Source of the DNA: Gammaproteobacteria bacterium
GTDB lineage: Bacteria; Pseudomonadota; Gammaproteobacteria; Xanthomonadales; Wenzhouxiangellaceae
Assembly: GCA_003561495.1 (NCBI GenBank)
Contig: PWWM01000055.1
Location: 1 to 41,312, forward strand
Reading direction: 5' to 3'
Length of the DNA stretch: 41,312 bases
Positions 7,739 to 18,733 of the stretch are shown piece after piece. Each line of letters opens with the position of its first letter. Within the stretch, counting starts at the first letter, position 1. A program made the position numbers and the translations under genes. The notes under the pieces are model-generated. The model saw nothing but the letters and a program-made list of their open reading frames with translations, was not told where the DNA came from and ran no database searches.

Positions 7739-9568
7739 CTAAATCTGATACGCATAACTCAAAGTCGCCGTCAAAACCAGCCACAACAGCAACATCAGCG
7801 GCAGCCCGACGCGCACGAAATCATTGAACTTGTAACCCCCGGCATTCATGACCAGCAGGTTGGTCTGGTAGGCCATGGGCGTAGCGAAACTCAGGTTGGC
7901 ACCGAACAGCACGGCCAGCACGAAGGGCTCTGCGGGCAGCATCAATTGTTGGGCCAGGCTGATGGCAATCGGGGTGCCGATCACCGCCGCGGCATTGTTG
8001 GAGACCACGTTGGTCAGGGCGGCCATGGCCAGCATCAGCGTCCCCAGAATGACAAACGAGGGCACGCCGAAGCTGATGGTCAGAAAGACCTGGGCAATCC
8101 AGTCGGCCCCGCCGGTACGCATCAAGGCCATGCCCATGGCCAGACTGGCCACGATGATCATGACCACCTGAATCGAGAGCGCACTCATGGCCTCCTTCCA
8201 GGTCAGGCAGCGGGTCAGCAACAACAGCAAGACGCCGAATACCGCACTGATGGCGATCGGCAGGATACCGATGGCGGCGACCACGATCACGCCGGCCATG
8301 ATGCCCATGGCCAGAGGCGCCTTGGACGTCTTGGGCAGGTTGACACTGCCATCGAGCACCAGGAAGTCGCCACCGTCCTTGAGTGCATTGAGCTGTCGGG
8401 TAGAGGACTGCACCAGCAGCACATCGCCCGAACGCAACACGGTATTGTCCAGCCCGGTGCTGCGGGTCTGGTCTTCGCGGTTGAAGCGATGCAGGGCCAG
8501 CAATCTCAGGCCATAGCGCGACAGCAACCGCGCCTCGCCGATTCGCACACCCAGTAGCTTCGAGGTTGGGGTGATGGCCACCTCGGCAATCTGTTGATCG
8601 TCCGGCTCCAGCGGATGGGCGTCATCCACCTCGACATCGCCCGAGTAAAGCTTGCCGCCGAGCAAGTGGGCGAATTCGCGCAGGTTGTCCTGGGTGTTGG
8701 TAGTGGTAATGCGGTCACCGGACTTCAGCACCACGTCCGGCAGTGGCGTCACGAAAACCCCGGGCCCGCGCTGGATTTTTTCGACCTTGAGCTCGCCGTT
8801 GCAGCGCTCGATGGCGTCGGCGAGTTTTTCACCGGTAGCGTCGCTGGACTTGTTCAAGCGAATCTGGGCGGTAAACAGGCGCTTGACGGTGTGCTGCATG
8901 GGCACCTGGCGATCCGGCAGCAGGCGGGGCGCGATCAGCCACAGATAAAGCATTGCGACCGTGCCGGCAATCGCGGCCGGTACGATGAAGTCGAACATCT
9001 CGAACTGGGCCACGCCCATGTCGGCCGAGACCCCGACGACCAGCAGATTGGTCGAGGTGCCGATGGTGGTCGACATGCCGCCGATGATGCTGATCAGACC
9101 AACCGGCAACAGGATTCCCGAGGGGGAATGACCGGTGCGAAGCGCCACGCCGATCAGGATGGGCAGCAGCATGACCACGATCGGTGTGTTGTTGATAAAG
9201 GCGCTGAGCACGGCACAGACCAGCAGTGTGGCCAGCATGGACAGAGCCGGCGAACGTTTCCAGAATACCGCCAGTATTCGACCCACCGGTTCCAATGCGC
9301 CGGAGCGGATCAGCCCATGCCCAAGAATCATCAGGGCACATACCGCCACCAGCGCCTGGTGACCAAAGCCCAGGTAGAAGTCGGTGGGACTGAGGGTGCG
9401 TCCATCCGGGCCGGTGTAGGGAAACAGGTAGAACCCGACGGTGAGCAACGCCAGAACCACCAGCGAACTGGTTTCCAGTGGAATGCGGTCCCGGGAAAAC
9501 AGGATGAGCGCGAACACCACCAGAAGCAGAACGGCCAGGGCATGGTAATTGGGCAGCATCAAGCTCAT
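7739..9568 (-). CDS. SLC13/DASS-type permease with central RCK_C (TrkA-C) domains
   Basis: 609 aa. Multiple TM segments, typical AAFINNTPIVVMLLPI and AALTNVVSNNAAAVIGTPIAISLA, and soluble regions of TrkA-C type (VFVTPLPDVVLKSGDRI, LRSGDVLLVQSS). Confidence 0.85.
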   Translation of the reverse strand: MSLMLPNYHALAVLLLVVFALILFSRDRIPLETSSLVVLALLTVGFYLFPYTGPDGRTLSPTDFYLGFGHQALVAVCALMILGHGLIRSGALEPVGRILAVFWKRSPALSMLATLLVCAVLSAFINNTPIVVMLLPILIGVALRTGHSPSGILLPVGLISIIGGMSTTIGTSTNLLVVGVSADMGVAQFEMFDFIVPAAIAGTVAMLYLWLIAPRLLPDRQVPMQHTVKRLFTAQIRLNKSSDATGEKLADAIERCNGELKVEKIQRGPGVFVTPLPDVVLKSGDRITTTNTQDNLREFAHLLGGKLYSGDVEVDDAHPLEPDDQQIAEVAITPTSKLLGVRIGEARLLSRYGLRLLALHRFNREDQTRSTGLDNTVLRSGDVLLVQSSTRQLNALKDGGDFLVLDGSVNLPKTSKAPLAMGIMAGVIVVAAIGILPIAISAVFGVLLLLLTRCLTWKEAMSALSIQVVMIIVASLAMGMALMRTGGADWIAQVFLTISFGVPSFVILGTLMLAMAALTNVVSNNAAAVIGTPIAISLAQQLMLPAEPFVLAVLFGANLSFATPMAYQTNLLVMNAGGYKFNDFVRVGLPLMLLLWLVLTATLSYAYQI

Positions 9569-9572
9569 GGGA

Positions 9573-11633
9573 TCAGGATTCTATGTGGAATGTTTTGCCA
9601 ACGGAACGCAGGCGTTCTTCCAGTTGCTCCAAGTCATGGGCCGGTTCCAGGCATTTCAGTCTGGTGCAGACCAGCGCGGTGGGCGTTGTCAGGGCGCCAA
9701 CCTGGGCGATCAGGGCGGGCGGGTCTTCCAGCTCGATACCCGATTGGATGCGGAACACATCCAATTCACTTTGCTGGAACAGGCGCTCGTGCCACTGTGC
9801 GGCAGGATCGTCCGGTCCCGCGATCAGGACTTGTGTCGGCGGATTTTCCAGAAACTCGAGAGCCGCCAGCATGGCGGCATGCCCCATGGGCGAGCGCTGG
9901 ATCTCGCCTCGCGCAGCATCAGCCATCCACCGGGCAGTCCTGAGTAGCTGCTCATCGCCGCACAGGTGGCCGAGCCGGGTCAGTCCTTCCAGGGCCAGGG
10001 CCGCGCCGGCCGGGGTGGCATCGTCACTGAATGCCAGCGGGCGGGTCGGCAGGGCTTCGTGATTTCGTGGTGTGAAATACACGGCACCGGTTTCGGGGTC
10101 AATGAACTCCTTGTCGATGCGTCGCGCAGTGCGACGGGCCAGATTGAACCAGCGCGACTCGAAGCGCCATTGCAGCAATACCAGGCAGGCCAGCAGCATG
10201 CTGGCATGATCGTCCAGATTGGCCGTCTGGGCAGCCCGTCCATTGCGCCAGACCGAGCGCGGAGGTTCCTCTCCGAACAGGCGACGAGCCGTGGCATCGA
10301 GCGAGCCGGCAGCCTGCTCGATCCAGTCAGTTCGTCCCAGCAGCCGACCGGCCTGGGCAAGATTGGCGATGGCCAGACCATTCCAGGCGCCGATCAATTT
10401 GTCATCACGCGCCGAGGATGGCCGTTGGCGACGCGCTTTCAATAATGCCTCTCGGGCTTGTTCCAGCCGGGAGCGAATGACTTGTCGGTCCTGATCCGCT
10501 TCGGTCAACTCATCCAGGTCACGGGCGATCACCAGGTGCCAGCTTTTCTCTTCAAAATTGGCCGGTCCGTCCAGTCCAAACCGGGCCTTGACCAATTGTG
10601 CCTGGCCCTCGGGCAGGGCTTGATCAACCTGCTGCGGGTTCCACACGTAATAGGCGCCCTCGCCGGCTTCATTATCGGCATCCAGACTGGCGGCAAATCC
10701 ACCGCCGTCCAGCGTCATCTCATCCGTTAGCCAGGTCACTGTTTCGCGGCACGCCCGGGCGAAGGATTCATTGCTCCAGCGTCGTGCCGCGCGCGCGTAC
10801 AGGCCCAGCAAAAGGGCGTTGTCGGACAGCATTTTCTCGAAGTGTGGAATTTCCCAGGCGCGGTCCGTACAGTAGCGAAAGAAGCCCCCACCCAGGTGAT
10901 CGCGCAGCCCGTTTCTGGCCATGGACTGGAGTGTGTCGTACAGCATTTGCTCGGCCTGATCATCGTCCTCGGCACGTTCGAGAAACTGCAGCAGCGGACA
11001 CTGCGGAAACTTCGGGGCATCGCCAAAACCGCTGTGGGACTGATCGAATCGCGCAGCGAGTTGAGAGATCAATCCGTTCCGAAGCGCTTCCAGGGGAGTC
11101 GGATCGTCGGCCGGCTGGGGTTGGCTGATGGCCTGCAAGGCTTGTTGAACCTGCAGATTCTGCTCGCGCAATTCCTCGCGCCGACTGGTCCAGACCTGGC
11201 CGATGCGCTGGAGCAGGTCGGGAAAGGCGATCATTCCGTGGCGGGGCTCGGGCGGAAAATAGGTGCCGGCAAAAAATGGCGCCAGCGAGACCGGGTCGAG
11301 AAATACCGTCAATGGCCAGCCACCCCCGCGGCCGCTCAGCAACTGGTGGGCGAGCTGGTAAATACGGTCGAGATCGGGGCGTTCCTCGCGATCGACCTTG
11401 ATATTGACAAAGCCCTGGTTCATCAACTCGGCGATGGCCGGGTCTTCGAAGCTCTCGTGGGCCATGACATGGCACCAGTGGCAAGCGCTGTAGCCGATGG
11501 ACAGCAGAATCGGACGGTCCAGGCGCCGGGCCAGGTTCAGCGCCTCGTGGTTCCATTCCAGCCAGTCTACCGGGTTGGCGGCATGCTGGAGCAGATACGG
11601 GCTGAGCGCATCAGCCAGTCGGTTTCCACTCAT
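9573..11633 (-). CDS. YyaL/SPATA20-like thioredoxin-domain protein (DUF255)
   Basis: N-terminal [28 protein letters not shown] and [27 protein letters not shown], followed by a six-hairpin glycosidase-like region. Confidence 0.9.
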   Translation of the reverse strand: MSGNRLADALSPYLLQHAANPVDWLEWNHEALNLARRLDRPILLSIGYSACHWCHVMAHESFEDPAIAELMNQGFVNIKVDREERPDLDRIYQLAHQLLSGRGGGWPLTVFLDPVSLAPFFAGTYFPPEPRHGMIAFPDLLQRIGQVWTSRREELREQNLQVQQALQAISQPQPADDPTPLEALRNGLISQLAARFDQSHSGFGDAPKFPQCPLLQFLERAEDDDQAEQMLYDTLQSMARNGLRDHLGGGFFRYCTDRAWEIPHFEKMLSDNALLLGLYARAARRWSNESFARACRETVTWLTDEMTLDGGGFAASLDADNEAGEGAYYVWNPQQVDQALPEGQAQLVKARFGLDGPANFEEKSWHLVIARDLDELTEADQDRQVIRSRLEQAREALLKARRQRPSSARDDKLIGAWNGLAIANLAQAGRLLGRTDWIEQAAGSLDATARRLFGEEPPRSVWRNGRAAQTANLDDHASMLLACLVLLQWRFESRWFNLARRTARRIDKEFIDPETGAVYFTPRNHEALPTRPLAFSDDATPAGAALALEGLTRLGHLCGDEQLLRTARWMADAARGEIQRSPMGHAAMLAALEFLENPPTQVLIAGPDDPAAQWHERLFQQSELDVFRIQSGIELEDPPALIAQVGALTTPTALVCTRLKCLEPAHDLEQLEERLRSVGKTFHIES

Positions 11634-11636
11634 GGA

Positions 11637-13937
11637 TCAGGCAACCTCCGGGGCCCAGTGTTCGACGACGGTCTGATTGCGCCCCTGTTGCTTGGCCTTG
11701 TACAGCGCGCGGTCGGCTGATTCAATCAGAACCCGCGCGCCACCCTCCGGGTAACCCTGGTCCGGACCGGCTCCGGTGATGCCGATTGATATGGTGATGC
11801 CGGCAGTGGCTTCGCTGCCCGGAATCTGGAATTCCAGTTCCTGGACGGCCCCACGGAGTTTTTCGGCCACCCGTTCGGCGCCCTCCCGGTCCGTATCGGG
11901 CAAGACCAGCAGAAATTCCTCGCCGCCATAGCGACCCAGGGAATCCACGGCTCGAACGCTTTTCTGCATGACCCTGGAAACCTGCTCGAGCACATGGTCA
12001 CCGAACAAGTGTCCATGAGCATCGTTGAGAACCTTGAATCGGTCCAGATCGATCATGAACAGGCTCAGGTTGGTCAAGTTTCGGGTGGCCCGATCGAGTT
12101 CCGCATCGAGCTGACGCAGCACGGCTTCACGCCGTAACAGGCCGGTCAGGCCTTCGTACGTGGCGTCCTGGAACAGTCGCAGGTTTTCCAGGCTGGCGGC
12201 AATCTGGTGTGAGAACAGATCCAGCAACTCGACTTCTTCGCGTTGAAACAGGTCACCGTTGCGTTTGCTGGACAGACAGAGAATGCCGATCATGCGACGC
12301 TGGAAGTACAACGGGGCCAGTACCTCGGCGCCCATCAATGAGAGTTCGCGGGCCGCCTCCGGAAGGTGTCGGGCCAATCGTCGAACGGTCAACGGTCGCT
12401 GATTGCGCGACAACTTTTCGAAAGTATCCGAATCCGTATCGAGCAGGCCGACCAGAGCCTTTTGCTGTTCCGGATTGATGCCTTCACTGAAGGCAGTGTG
12501 CAAATCGCGTCCCGGTCCGTCGATGGCCACCACGGTGACCCAGGTCAGGCCCAAAGCCTGGCGGGTTTCATCGGCCAGATGCTGGGCCAGATCCTTCAGG
12601 TGCTGTTCGCTGGAAAGTGCCGATGCAATCTGGATCAGGCGCTGGCGCAGTGCGCGTCGTTCCGGGAAAAACCCGCGCTCGACCAGTTGCTCGATGGATG
12701 AGCGCAGTGGACGAAACAGCAGTCCGGTCGCAATGGCGATGCCGGTGACCAGCCATAGCGCGTTTTCATCTCCAATACGTTCAGAGACCCATGGCAGAGC
12801 GGTGGTCAGCAGGGTATAGAAGAAGATGACGACAAAAGTGGTAATGATCCCGTATACCAGGCTGCGACGGACCAGATGCTCGATATCGAACAGCCCGTAG
12901 CGAAAGATTGCCACAAATACCGCGGCGGGGAAGAATAACAGGACCATGTTTTCCAGATGCTGGGTCCATACCGTGCCCAACTGGTCCCAGCCGGCCCAGA
13001 ACTGTGACAGAAACACATACAGCACCCAGGGCGTCAGGCCAACCAGGATCAGCAGCGCCTGGTTACGGCCGCGCGGTGAATCGGCCTTTCTGATCTGCCA
13101 CAACAGAATGCCGGCCACTGCAACGGCCCAACTGCTCAGCACGGCACTCTGGGCAGTGTCCAGGACTGTGGAGGTCGGATCCTGGCGCACGAACCAGATA
13201 TCGATAGCCAAAAGGCATAAACCGATTCCCAGGCCAATACCCACCAGGTAATAGATCCAGACCAGTCGCGGGCGTTTCTCCAGAACTCTCAGACGACGGG
13301 GGATCAGGCTGACCAGATGCAACTCCAGTGCGATCTGAACACCCGTGGCCATGAACCAGAACAGGACCAGCGCATGGAAATACCAAATGGGAAAAGTGAA
13401 GCCGGTCGGCACGGCCATTTCGATGGCCACCAGGGTGACGAACAGCATCAGCAATCGTGCACGCAGGTCGACGTTGCGATACGGAGCGACCAGAAGAGCC
13501 AGGCCCAGATAGGCGCCGACCAGAATCAGCTGGGCCAGCAAACCTGCAATATCAATCGGCACTCCGGGGACAAGCTGCAAGGTGATTTCCTGCCCATCAC
13601 GCAGAACGGTCAGCTCAATGGGCGCGTCAGGCTCAGTACGTTCAGCGACGACCTCGTCGACAGTCTGCAGGCTGTCGATTTCGCGCCCTTCGATACGGAT
13701 CAGGATGTCGTTGGCCTGAATGCCGGCCGCCTCGGCCGGCATGTCGGCCGAGACCCCGTGAATCAGAATGCCCTGCTCGCTGGGTGCGATGTTGATGCCG
13801 ATGCGATGCTTGGAAAAGTGGTGTTCGTCATACACCGACATCAGCAACATGGTGACAATGGCCAGGATGACGGCGATGCCGACGGCCGCAAATGCGCGGT
13901 TTTCCGGCCCGACCGGCGGATCGCTCACCCGGATCAC
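11637..13937 (-). CDS. Membrane diguanylate cyclase: PDZ - 7TM-like - GAF - GGDEF
   Basis: PDZ-like ILIHGVSADMPAEAAGIQANDILIRIEG, several TM helices, a GAF-like region, and RYGGEEFLLVLPDTDREGAERVAEKLR with an upstream RxxD (RAVD). Confidence 0.85.
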   Translation of the reverse strand: MIRVSDPPVGPENRAFAAVGIAVILAIVTMLLMSVYDEHHFSKHRIGINIAPSEQGILIHGVSADMPAEAAGIQANDILIRIEGREIDSLQTVDEVVAERTEPDAPIELTVLRDGQEITLQLVPGVPIDIAGLLAQLILVGAYLGLALLVAPYRNVDLRARLLMLFVTLVAIEMAVPTGFTFPIWYFHALVLFWFMATGVQIALELHLVSLIPRRLRVLEKRPRLVWIYYLVGIGLGIGLCLLAIDIWFVRQDPTSTVLDTAQSAVLSSWAVAVAGILLWQIRKADSPRGRNQALLILVGLTPWVLYVFLSQFWAGWDQLGTVWTQHLENMVLLFFPAAVFVAIFRYGLFDIEHLVRRSLVYGIITTFVVIFFYTLLTTALPWVSERIGDENALWLVTGIAIATGLLFRPLRSSIEQLVERGFFPERRALRQRLIQIASALSSEQHLKDLAQHLADETRQALGLTWVTVVAIDGPGRDLHTAFSEGINPEQQKALVGLLDTDSDTFEKLSRNQRPLTVRRLARHLPEAARELSLMGAEVLAPLYFQRRMIGILCLSSKRNGDLFQREEVELLDLFSHQIAASLENLRLFQDATYEGLTGLLRREAVLRQLDAELDRATRNLTNLSLFMIDLDRFKVLNDAHGHLFGDHVLEQVSRVMQKSVRAVDSLGRYGGEEFLLVLPDTDREGAERVAEKLRGAVQELEFQIPGSEATAGITISIGITGAGPDQGYPEGGARVLIESADRALYKAKQQGRNQTVVEHWAPEVA

Positions 13938-14218
13938 GGCTGATTGCTCCTTTTCGATCCAATCCCGGGTGAATGGGTGTTGTCTTGCTGAGCTGGCCTG
14001 TTCAACATGTGCTGGTATCCCTTGAGTTTTCAGCCCTTGTGCAGGGGCTGACGCCCTTATTCTGATTCGGGCTATCGCTCAGTTTACCCTTGATTGTAAA
14101 GCTTTTCGTGCCGGCCCCCGGTCCTGGTGGCGACCAGGCACGGCAATTCGATCGGTTTTCCGGTAATCTCCCGGATGAATTCTGCTGTCCGCACCGCCAC
14201 AATCTTGAACGGAGCCTC

Positions 14219-15070
14219 ATGGAAGCCAGCTTTTACTATCACGATCTGAATCCGGTGGCCTTCTCCATCGGTGGGTTCGGGGTCTACTGGTACAGCCTGA
14301 TGTACCTGGTTGCCTTTGCCCAGTTCTGGATTCTGGGTCGTGTTCGCGCCGGGGCCACCCATTCGCCGATGAATCGCGAGCAGGTGGCTGATCTGCTGTT
14401 CTGGGGAGTGATTGGGGTGATTGTCGGTGGGCGCCTGGGCTACGTGCTGTTTTACGTGCCTGGTGATGTGCTCGCTGACCCATTGCTGCTGTTTCGGATT
14501 CGTGACGGCGGCATGAGTTTCCACGGTGGCATGCTGGGGGTGATTGTCGCGGCCTGGGCCTACGGTCGACACCTGGGCGTGGGCTTTCTGAGGCTGACCG
14601 ACTTCATCGTACCCTTGATCCCACTGGGCCTGGCTGCTGGGCGTGTCGGCAACTTTATCGGCGGCGAGCTGTGGGGGCGCAAGACCGATGTCCCCTGGGC
14701 GGTGATTTTCCCGGAATCGATTCAGGCCGGTGGTCGTCACTCCGAGGCCTTGTACCAGCAATACCTGGCCGGTGCATTGGACGACTTCGCCCGCCATCCC
14801 TCTCAGCTCTACCAGGCCGCGCTGGAGGGGCTGGCGCTGTTTGTCGTGCTGTGGGTGTTCTCGGCCCGATCGCGGCCGGTGGGCGCGGTCAGCGGACTGT
14901 TCCTGGCCGGCTACGGCGTGTTTCGATTCATCGCCGAGTTCTTCCGCGAGCCGGATGCCCACCTGGGCTTTCTGGCCTTTGATTGGCTGACCATGGGACA
15001 ATTGCTGTCATTGCCCATGATCCTGGCCGGACTGGGGCTGATGCTGTACGCTTATCGACGCCCATCATGA
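14219..15070 (+). CDS. lgt: Prolipoprotein diacylglyceryl transferase
   Basis: [56 protein letters not shown] are Lgt signatures. Start set at Met 14219 ([15 protein letters not shown]). Confidence 0.95.
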   Translation: MEASFYYHDLNPVAFSIGGFGVYWYSLMYLVAFAQFWILGRVRAGATHSPMNREQVADLLFWGVIGVIVGGRLGYVLFYVPGDVLADPLLLFRIRDGGMSFHGGMLGVIVAAWAYGRHLGVGFLRLTDFIVPLIPLGLAAGRVGNFIGGELWGRKTDVPWAVIFPESIQAGGRHSEALYQQYLAGALDDFARHPSQLYQAALEGLALFVVLWVFSARSRPVGAVSGLFLAGYGVFRFIAEFFREPDAHLGFLAFDWLTMGQLLSLPMILAGLGLMLYAYRRPS

Positions 15071-15080
15071 CCATCGATTC

Positions 15081-15914
15081 ATGAAAACCTATCTCGACCT
15101 GCTCCGCCATATCCGCGACCACGGCACCCGCAAGTCCGACCGCACCGGCACCGGCACCTTGAGCGTGTTCGGCTACCAGATGCGCTTCGACCTGGCCGAT
15201 TCCTTTCCCATGGTCACTACCAAGAAGCTGCACCTGCGCTCCATCATCCATGAACTGCTGTGGTTCATCCGCGGTGATACCAACATCGGCTACCTGAACG
15301 AACACGGCGTGAGCATCTGGGATGAATGGGCCGACGAGTCCGGCAGCCTGGGCCCGGTCTATGGCAAACAGTGGCGCTCCTGGCCGGCGCCGGATGGCCG
15401 CAGCATCGACCAGCTGGACGAAGTCATCGATCAGATCCGCGCCCGGCCCGACTCGCGCCGGCACATCGTCTCGGCCTGGAACCCGGCCGAGCTTCCCGAT
15501 GAATCCAGTTCGCCGCAGGACAATGCCCGTGCCGGGTTGATGGCGTTGGCGCCGTGTCATTGCCTGTTCCAGTTCCATGTCGCCGAGGGTAGACTGAGCT
15601 GCCAGCTGTACCAACGCTCGGCCGACTGTTTCCTGGGCGTACCTTTCAACATCGCCAGCTATTCCCTGCTGACTCTGATGATTGCCCAGGTCACCAATCT
15701 CAAACCCGGCGAATTCATCCACAGCTTCGGCGACGCCCACCTGTATCTCAATCACCTCGACCAGGTCGACCAACAGCTCTCTCGCGACCCGCTTCCACCA
15801 CCGACCATGCGTCTGAACCCGGCACGCCAGCGGCTGGAAGATTTCGTCTTCGAGGATTTTGAACTGATCGGCTATCAGTCACACCCACCCATCAAGGCGC
15901 CGATTGCCGTATAG
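15081..15914 (+). CDS. thyA: Thymidylate synthase
   Basis: [85 protein letters not shown]. Confidence 0.97.
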   Translation: MKTYLDLLRHIRDHGTRKSDRTGTGTLSVFGYQMRFDLADSFPMVTTKKLHLRSIIHELLWFIRGDTNIGYLNEHGVSIWDEWADESGSLGPVYGKQWRSWPAPDGRSIDQLDEVIDQIRARPDSRRHIVSAWNPAELPDESSSPQDNARAGLMALAPCHCLFQFHVAEGRLSCQLYQRSADCFLGVPFNIASYSLLTLMIAQVTNLKPGEFIHSFGDAHLYLNHLDQVDQQLSRDPLPPPTMRLNPARQRLEDFVFEDFELIGYQSHPPIKAPIAV

Positions 15915-16195
15915 CTAGCCCAGGGTCGCCGAGATCGCGAGGCAAGCTAACGCATCCTGATCAGCGCAATGCGAAGCCATGCTCTATTTCCGGCTCCCGC
16001 ACCGGTTCACCTTCGCATCCCTTTTTTCAAGTTCGGTTGGGCAGTTGTGCTCCCTGACCCCATGTCGCGGGTTTGCATGTTTCTCGTTATATCAGTGTAG
16101 GGTGGGTTCAGGACACTTCCTGATCGAATCCGGGCCGGCTTTATTGCGTGAATTCAAAGCATTCGAAACCGAGTGCACGAAGGGAGATGCTCGCC

Positions 16196-18733
16196 ATGAG
16201 AAAGTTGTTGATCGTATTGTCTATTCTGTGGTTGTCCACGGTCGTGCTGGCCGCACCGATTAGCTACCAGGGCCAGCTCCAGGATGGCTCGGGGCCTTAT
16301 GACGGCACGGCCGATATGGAATTTCGGCTTTACGATAGCCTGACGGGCGGCAGCATGGTGGGGGCGTCGGTTAGCAAGTCGAACGTGCCGGTCAGCGATG
16401 GCCTGTTTCAGGTCGAACTGGATTTCGGCGACGTGTACGACCAGCCGCTGTGGCTGGAGGTCGAAGTGGGTGGTCATGTGCTCAGTCCGCGCCAGCCCAT
16501 TACTGCCGCACCCATGGCGGTGCACGCGCTCAATGTCCCCGAGGGCTCGGACACCCTGGCCGAGCTGGATTGCTCAGGCGGTGAGATCGCCAAGTGGGAT
16601 GGCGATGAGTGGGTCTGTGCGGCCGACGAGGACACCACCTACAGCGCCGGAGACGGCTTGACACTTTCAGGCACAACTCTTTCGCTGGATACCGATCATG
16701 TCGATGGTCTGTATTGGCGCCGTGGTGGCAATGAAGGTACCGATCCGGCCAATGATTTTATCGGCACCATTGATGCGGCAGGGTTTGCAATCCATGTAGG
16801 GGGGCAGCTTGGGTTCCGACTCGAGCATTCACAAGTTCCCAATGTCATTGGAGGTGGGGAGGGCAACAAAGTTGGGGAAGGGCCTGGAGAAGTGATCGGC
16901 GCCACCATCGGAGGAGGTGGATGTGCTGTCTCTAGCGATGGTCAATGCGAAGGGATAGGGTTCGAGGACTCGTACAACCAGGTCACCGGTGATTTCGGCA
17001 CGATAGGCGGGGGCTTGCATAATAGAGCGGGCATTGAAAGCACGGTGGGGGGTGGGAACATCAATACCGCCAGCGGTCCGCGCGCAACCGTTGCTGGTGG
17101 AGGGCTTAATATTGCCAGTGGATTGAATGCAGCGATTGGAGGAGGGGAAGGTAACGAGGCCAGTGGATTGGATGCCACTGTGCCGGGAGGTAGTGGCAAT
17201 CGGGCGATCGGGGACTACAGCCTTGCAGCGGGCCGTCGGGCCAGGGCCATTGACCACGGCACCTTTGTCTGGGCCGACAGCACCTTTGCCGAGTTCGCCT
17301 CAACCGGTGGAGACCAGTTTCTGGTCCGAGCCGGTGGCGGGGTGGGGATCAATACCAATGATCCGCAGGACGCCCTGCATGTGGATGGTGTGGTTCGAAC
17401 CACAGGTGGATTGCGCCTGCCCGACGGTAGCTTGCTGGAGAACCTTGATGGTTTGGGTAATTCCTGGCAACTGGGCGGCAACGCCGGTACGGACCCGAAC
17501 GAGGACTTTATCGGCACCACCGATGAGACACCTTTCGAGATTCATGTGGAAGGCGAGCGCGCACTGCGACTCGAACCAGGTGACAGCCCCAATATCATCG
17601 CCGGCTGGTCGGGCAATATCGTGGACACGGATGTCATGGGCGCGACCATCGGCGGCGGTGGATGTTCTGGTGTTGGTGTGTATCCGTGCGATGCAGAGTG
17701 GCCCAATCAGGTGACCGCGAACTACGGCACAATAGGTGGTGGTATCGGAAACACCGTCAGCGGAGTGTTTGCCGGTACGGTTGGGGGTACGGTTGGGGGC
17801 GGGTGGTTGAACACCGCCAGCGGTCTCGCAGCGACGATCGGGGGTGGAAAATGGAACACCGCCAGCGGGGGGAGCACGACGATCGCGGGTGGGAAATTCA
17901 ACAACGCCAGCGGGCATATAGCGACGATTGGGGGCGGAGAAGAGAACACCGCCAGCGGGAGTTTTTCGGTGGTCGGCGGCGGGATTGGCAACATCGCCAG
18001 CTGGGGGTTAGCAACGGTCGGGGGCGGAGACGGGAACATCGCCAGCGGTATGGGAAGTACTGTGCCGGGCGGTATTAATAACCGGGCTTTGGGACCCTTG
18101 AGTTTCGCTGCCGGTGAAGCGGCCAAAGCCGAGCACTTAGGCACCTTTGTTTGGGCCGACACCACCGACCTTGAATACTTTGCATCAACCGATGAGAATC
18201 AGTTCCTGATCCGCGCCGCCGGCGGAGTGGGCATCAATACCAACGACCCCAATGGCTTCGACCTGGCGGTGGATGGTGACGCCGCCAAACCCGGCGGCGG
18301 TTCCTGGTCCAGCTTTTCCGATGCACGTCTGAAGCAGAATATACAGCCGGTCAGCGAAGTTTCCGGCAGCCTGCTTGAGCGCCTGCTGCAGTTGAACGCC
18401 TATAAGTTCGAATACACCGACGAGGCGGTCGAAACTCGCCTCGGACTGCCGGGCAAGCAGATCGGCCTGCTGGCCCAGGAAGTCAAGGACGTGTTCCCCG
18501 AGTGGGTGGACACGGACGAGGAAGGCTATCTCTACGTCACCGAGCGGGGCACCACGGCCATCATGGTCGAGGCACTGCGCGAGCTGCGTGAAAGTCACGA
18601 CCGGCAAATGTCTGAGCTACGCAAACAGGTTGCAGTCAACAGCCAACTGGCCGAACGCAACGCCGAACTGGAAGAGCGCCTGGTCCGGCTTGAGGCCGTG
18701 CTACTTGATGGTAGTCAGCTTGCGGAGAACTAA
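16196..18733 (+). CDS. Secreted head-repeat protein with C-terminal peptidase S74-type chaperone domain (paralog 1)
   Basis: Signal peptide MRKLLIVLSILWLSTVVLAAP, an N-terminal YQGQLQDGSGPYDGTADMEFRLYD module, many IGGGxxNxASG repeats, SDARLKQNIQPV...IGLLAQEVKDVFPEWV, and a terminal coiled coil. Confidence 0.85.
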   Translation: MRKLLIVLSILWLSTVVLAAPISYQGQLQDGSGPYDGTADMEFRLYDSLTGGSMVGASVSKSNVPVSDGLFQVELDFGDVYDQPLWLEVEVGGHVLSPRQPITAAPMAVHALNVPEGSDTLAELDCSGGEIAKWDGDEWVCAADEDTTYSAGDGLTLSGTTLSLDTDHVDGLYWRRGGNEGTDPANDFIGTIDAAGFAIHVGGQLGFRLEHSQVPNVIGGGEGNKVGEGPGEVIGATIGGGGCAVSSDGQCEGIGFEDSYNQVTGDFGTIGGGLHNRAGIESTVGGGNINTASGPRATVAGGGLNIASGLNAAIGGGEGNEASGLDATVPGGSGNRAIGDYSLAAGRRARAIDHGTFVWADSTFAEFASTGGDQFLVRAGGGVGINTNDPQDALHVDGVVRTTGGLRLPDGSLLENLDGLGNSWQLGGNAGTDPNEDFIGTTDETPFEIHVEGERALRLEPGDSPNIIAGWSGNIVDTDVMGATIGGGGCSGVGVYPCDAEWPNQVTANYGTIGGGIGNTVSGVFAGTVGGTVGGGWLNTASGLAATIGGGKWNTASGGSTTIAGGKFNNASGHIATIGGGEENTASGSFSVVGGGIGNIASWGLATVGGGDGNIASGMGSTVPGGINNRALGPLSFAAGEAAKAEHLGTFVWADTTDLEYFASTDENQFLIRAAGGVGINTNDPNGFDLAVDGDAAKPGGGSWSSFSDARLKQNIQPVSEVSGSLLERLLQLNAYKFEYTDEAVETRLGLPGKQIGLLAQEVKDVFPEWVDTDEEGYLYVTERGTTAIMVEALRELRESHDRQMSELRKQVAVNSQLAERNAELEERLVRLEAVLLDGSQLAEN
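17776..18075 (+). repeat. Coding 45-bp (15-aa) tandem repeats
   Basis: The core acaccgccag (with variants acaacgccag and acatcgccag) occurs at 17811, 17856, 17901, 17946, 17991 and 18036, exactly 45 bp apart. Confidence 0.9.

Noticed and set aside
7672-7755. N-terminal extension of btuF (RKRRFKVSGLRFKGLARWRFAFF)
   Set aside because: Partly encoded by the heptamer array. The signal peptide is better started at Met 7671.
7670-8557. 295-aa plus-strand ORF rich in Q, H and G
   Set aside because: Mirror of the SLC13 coding strand; the composition is typical of antisense translation in GC-rich DNA.
8594-9943. 449-aa plus-strand ORF opposite the SLC13 and YyaL genes
   Set aside because: Antisense shadow ORF: low-complexity His/Gln/Arg-rich translation with no recognisable domain, opposite well-supported genes.
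14031-14050. cagccc-ttgtgcag-gggctg hairpin between the cyclase gene and lgt
   Set aside because: Short stem in a divergent spacer with no further support.
14090-14218. N-terminal extension of Lgt
   Set aside because: The conserved protein starts at [12 protein letters not shown] (14219); the upstream residues do not look like Lgt.
17776-18075. Regular 45-bp repeats as a CRISPR array
   Set aside because: No unique spacers; the repeats are in frame and encode a conserved 15-aa unit.
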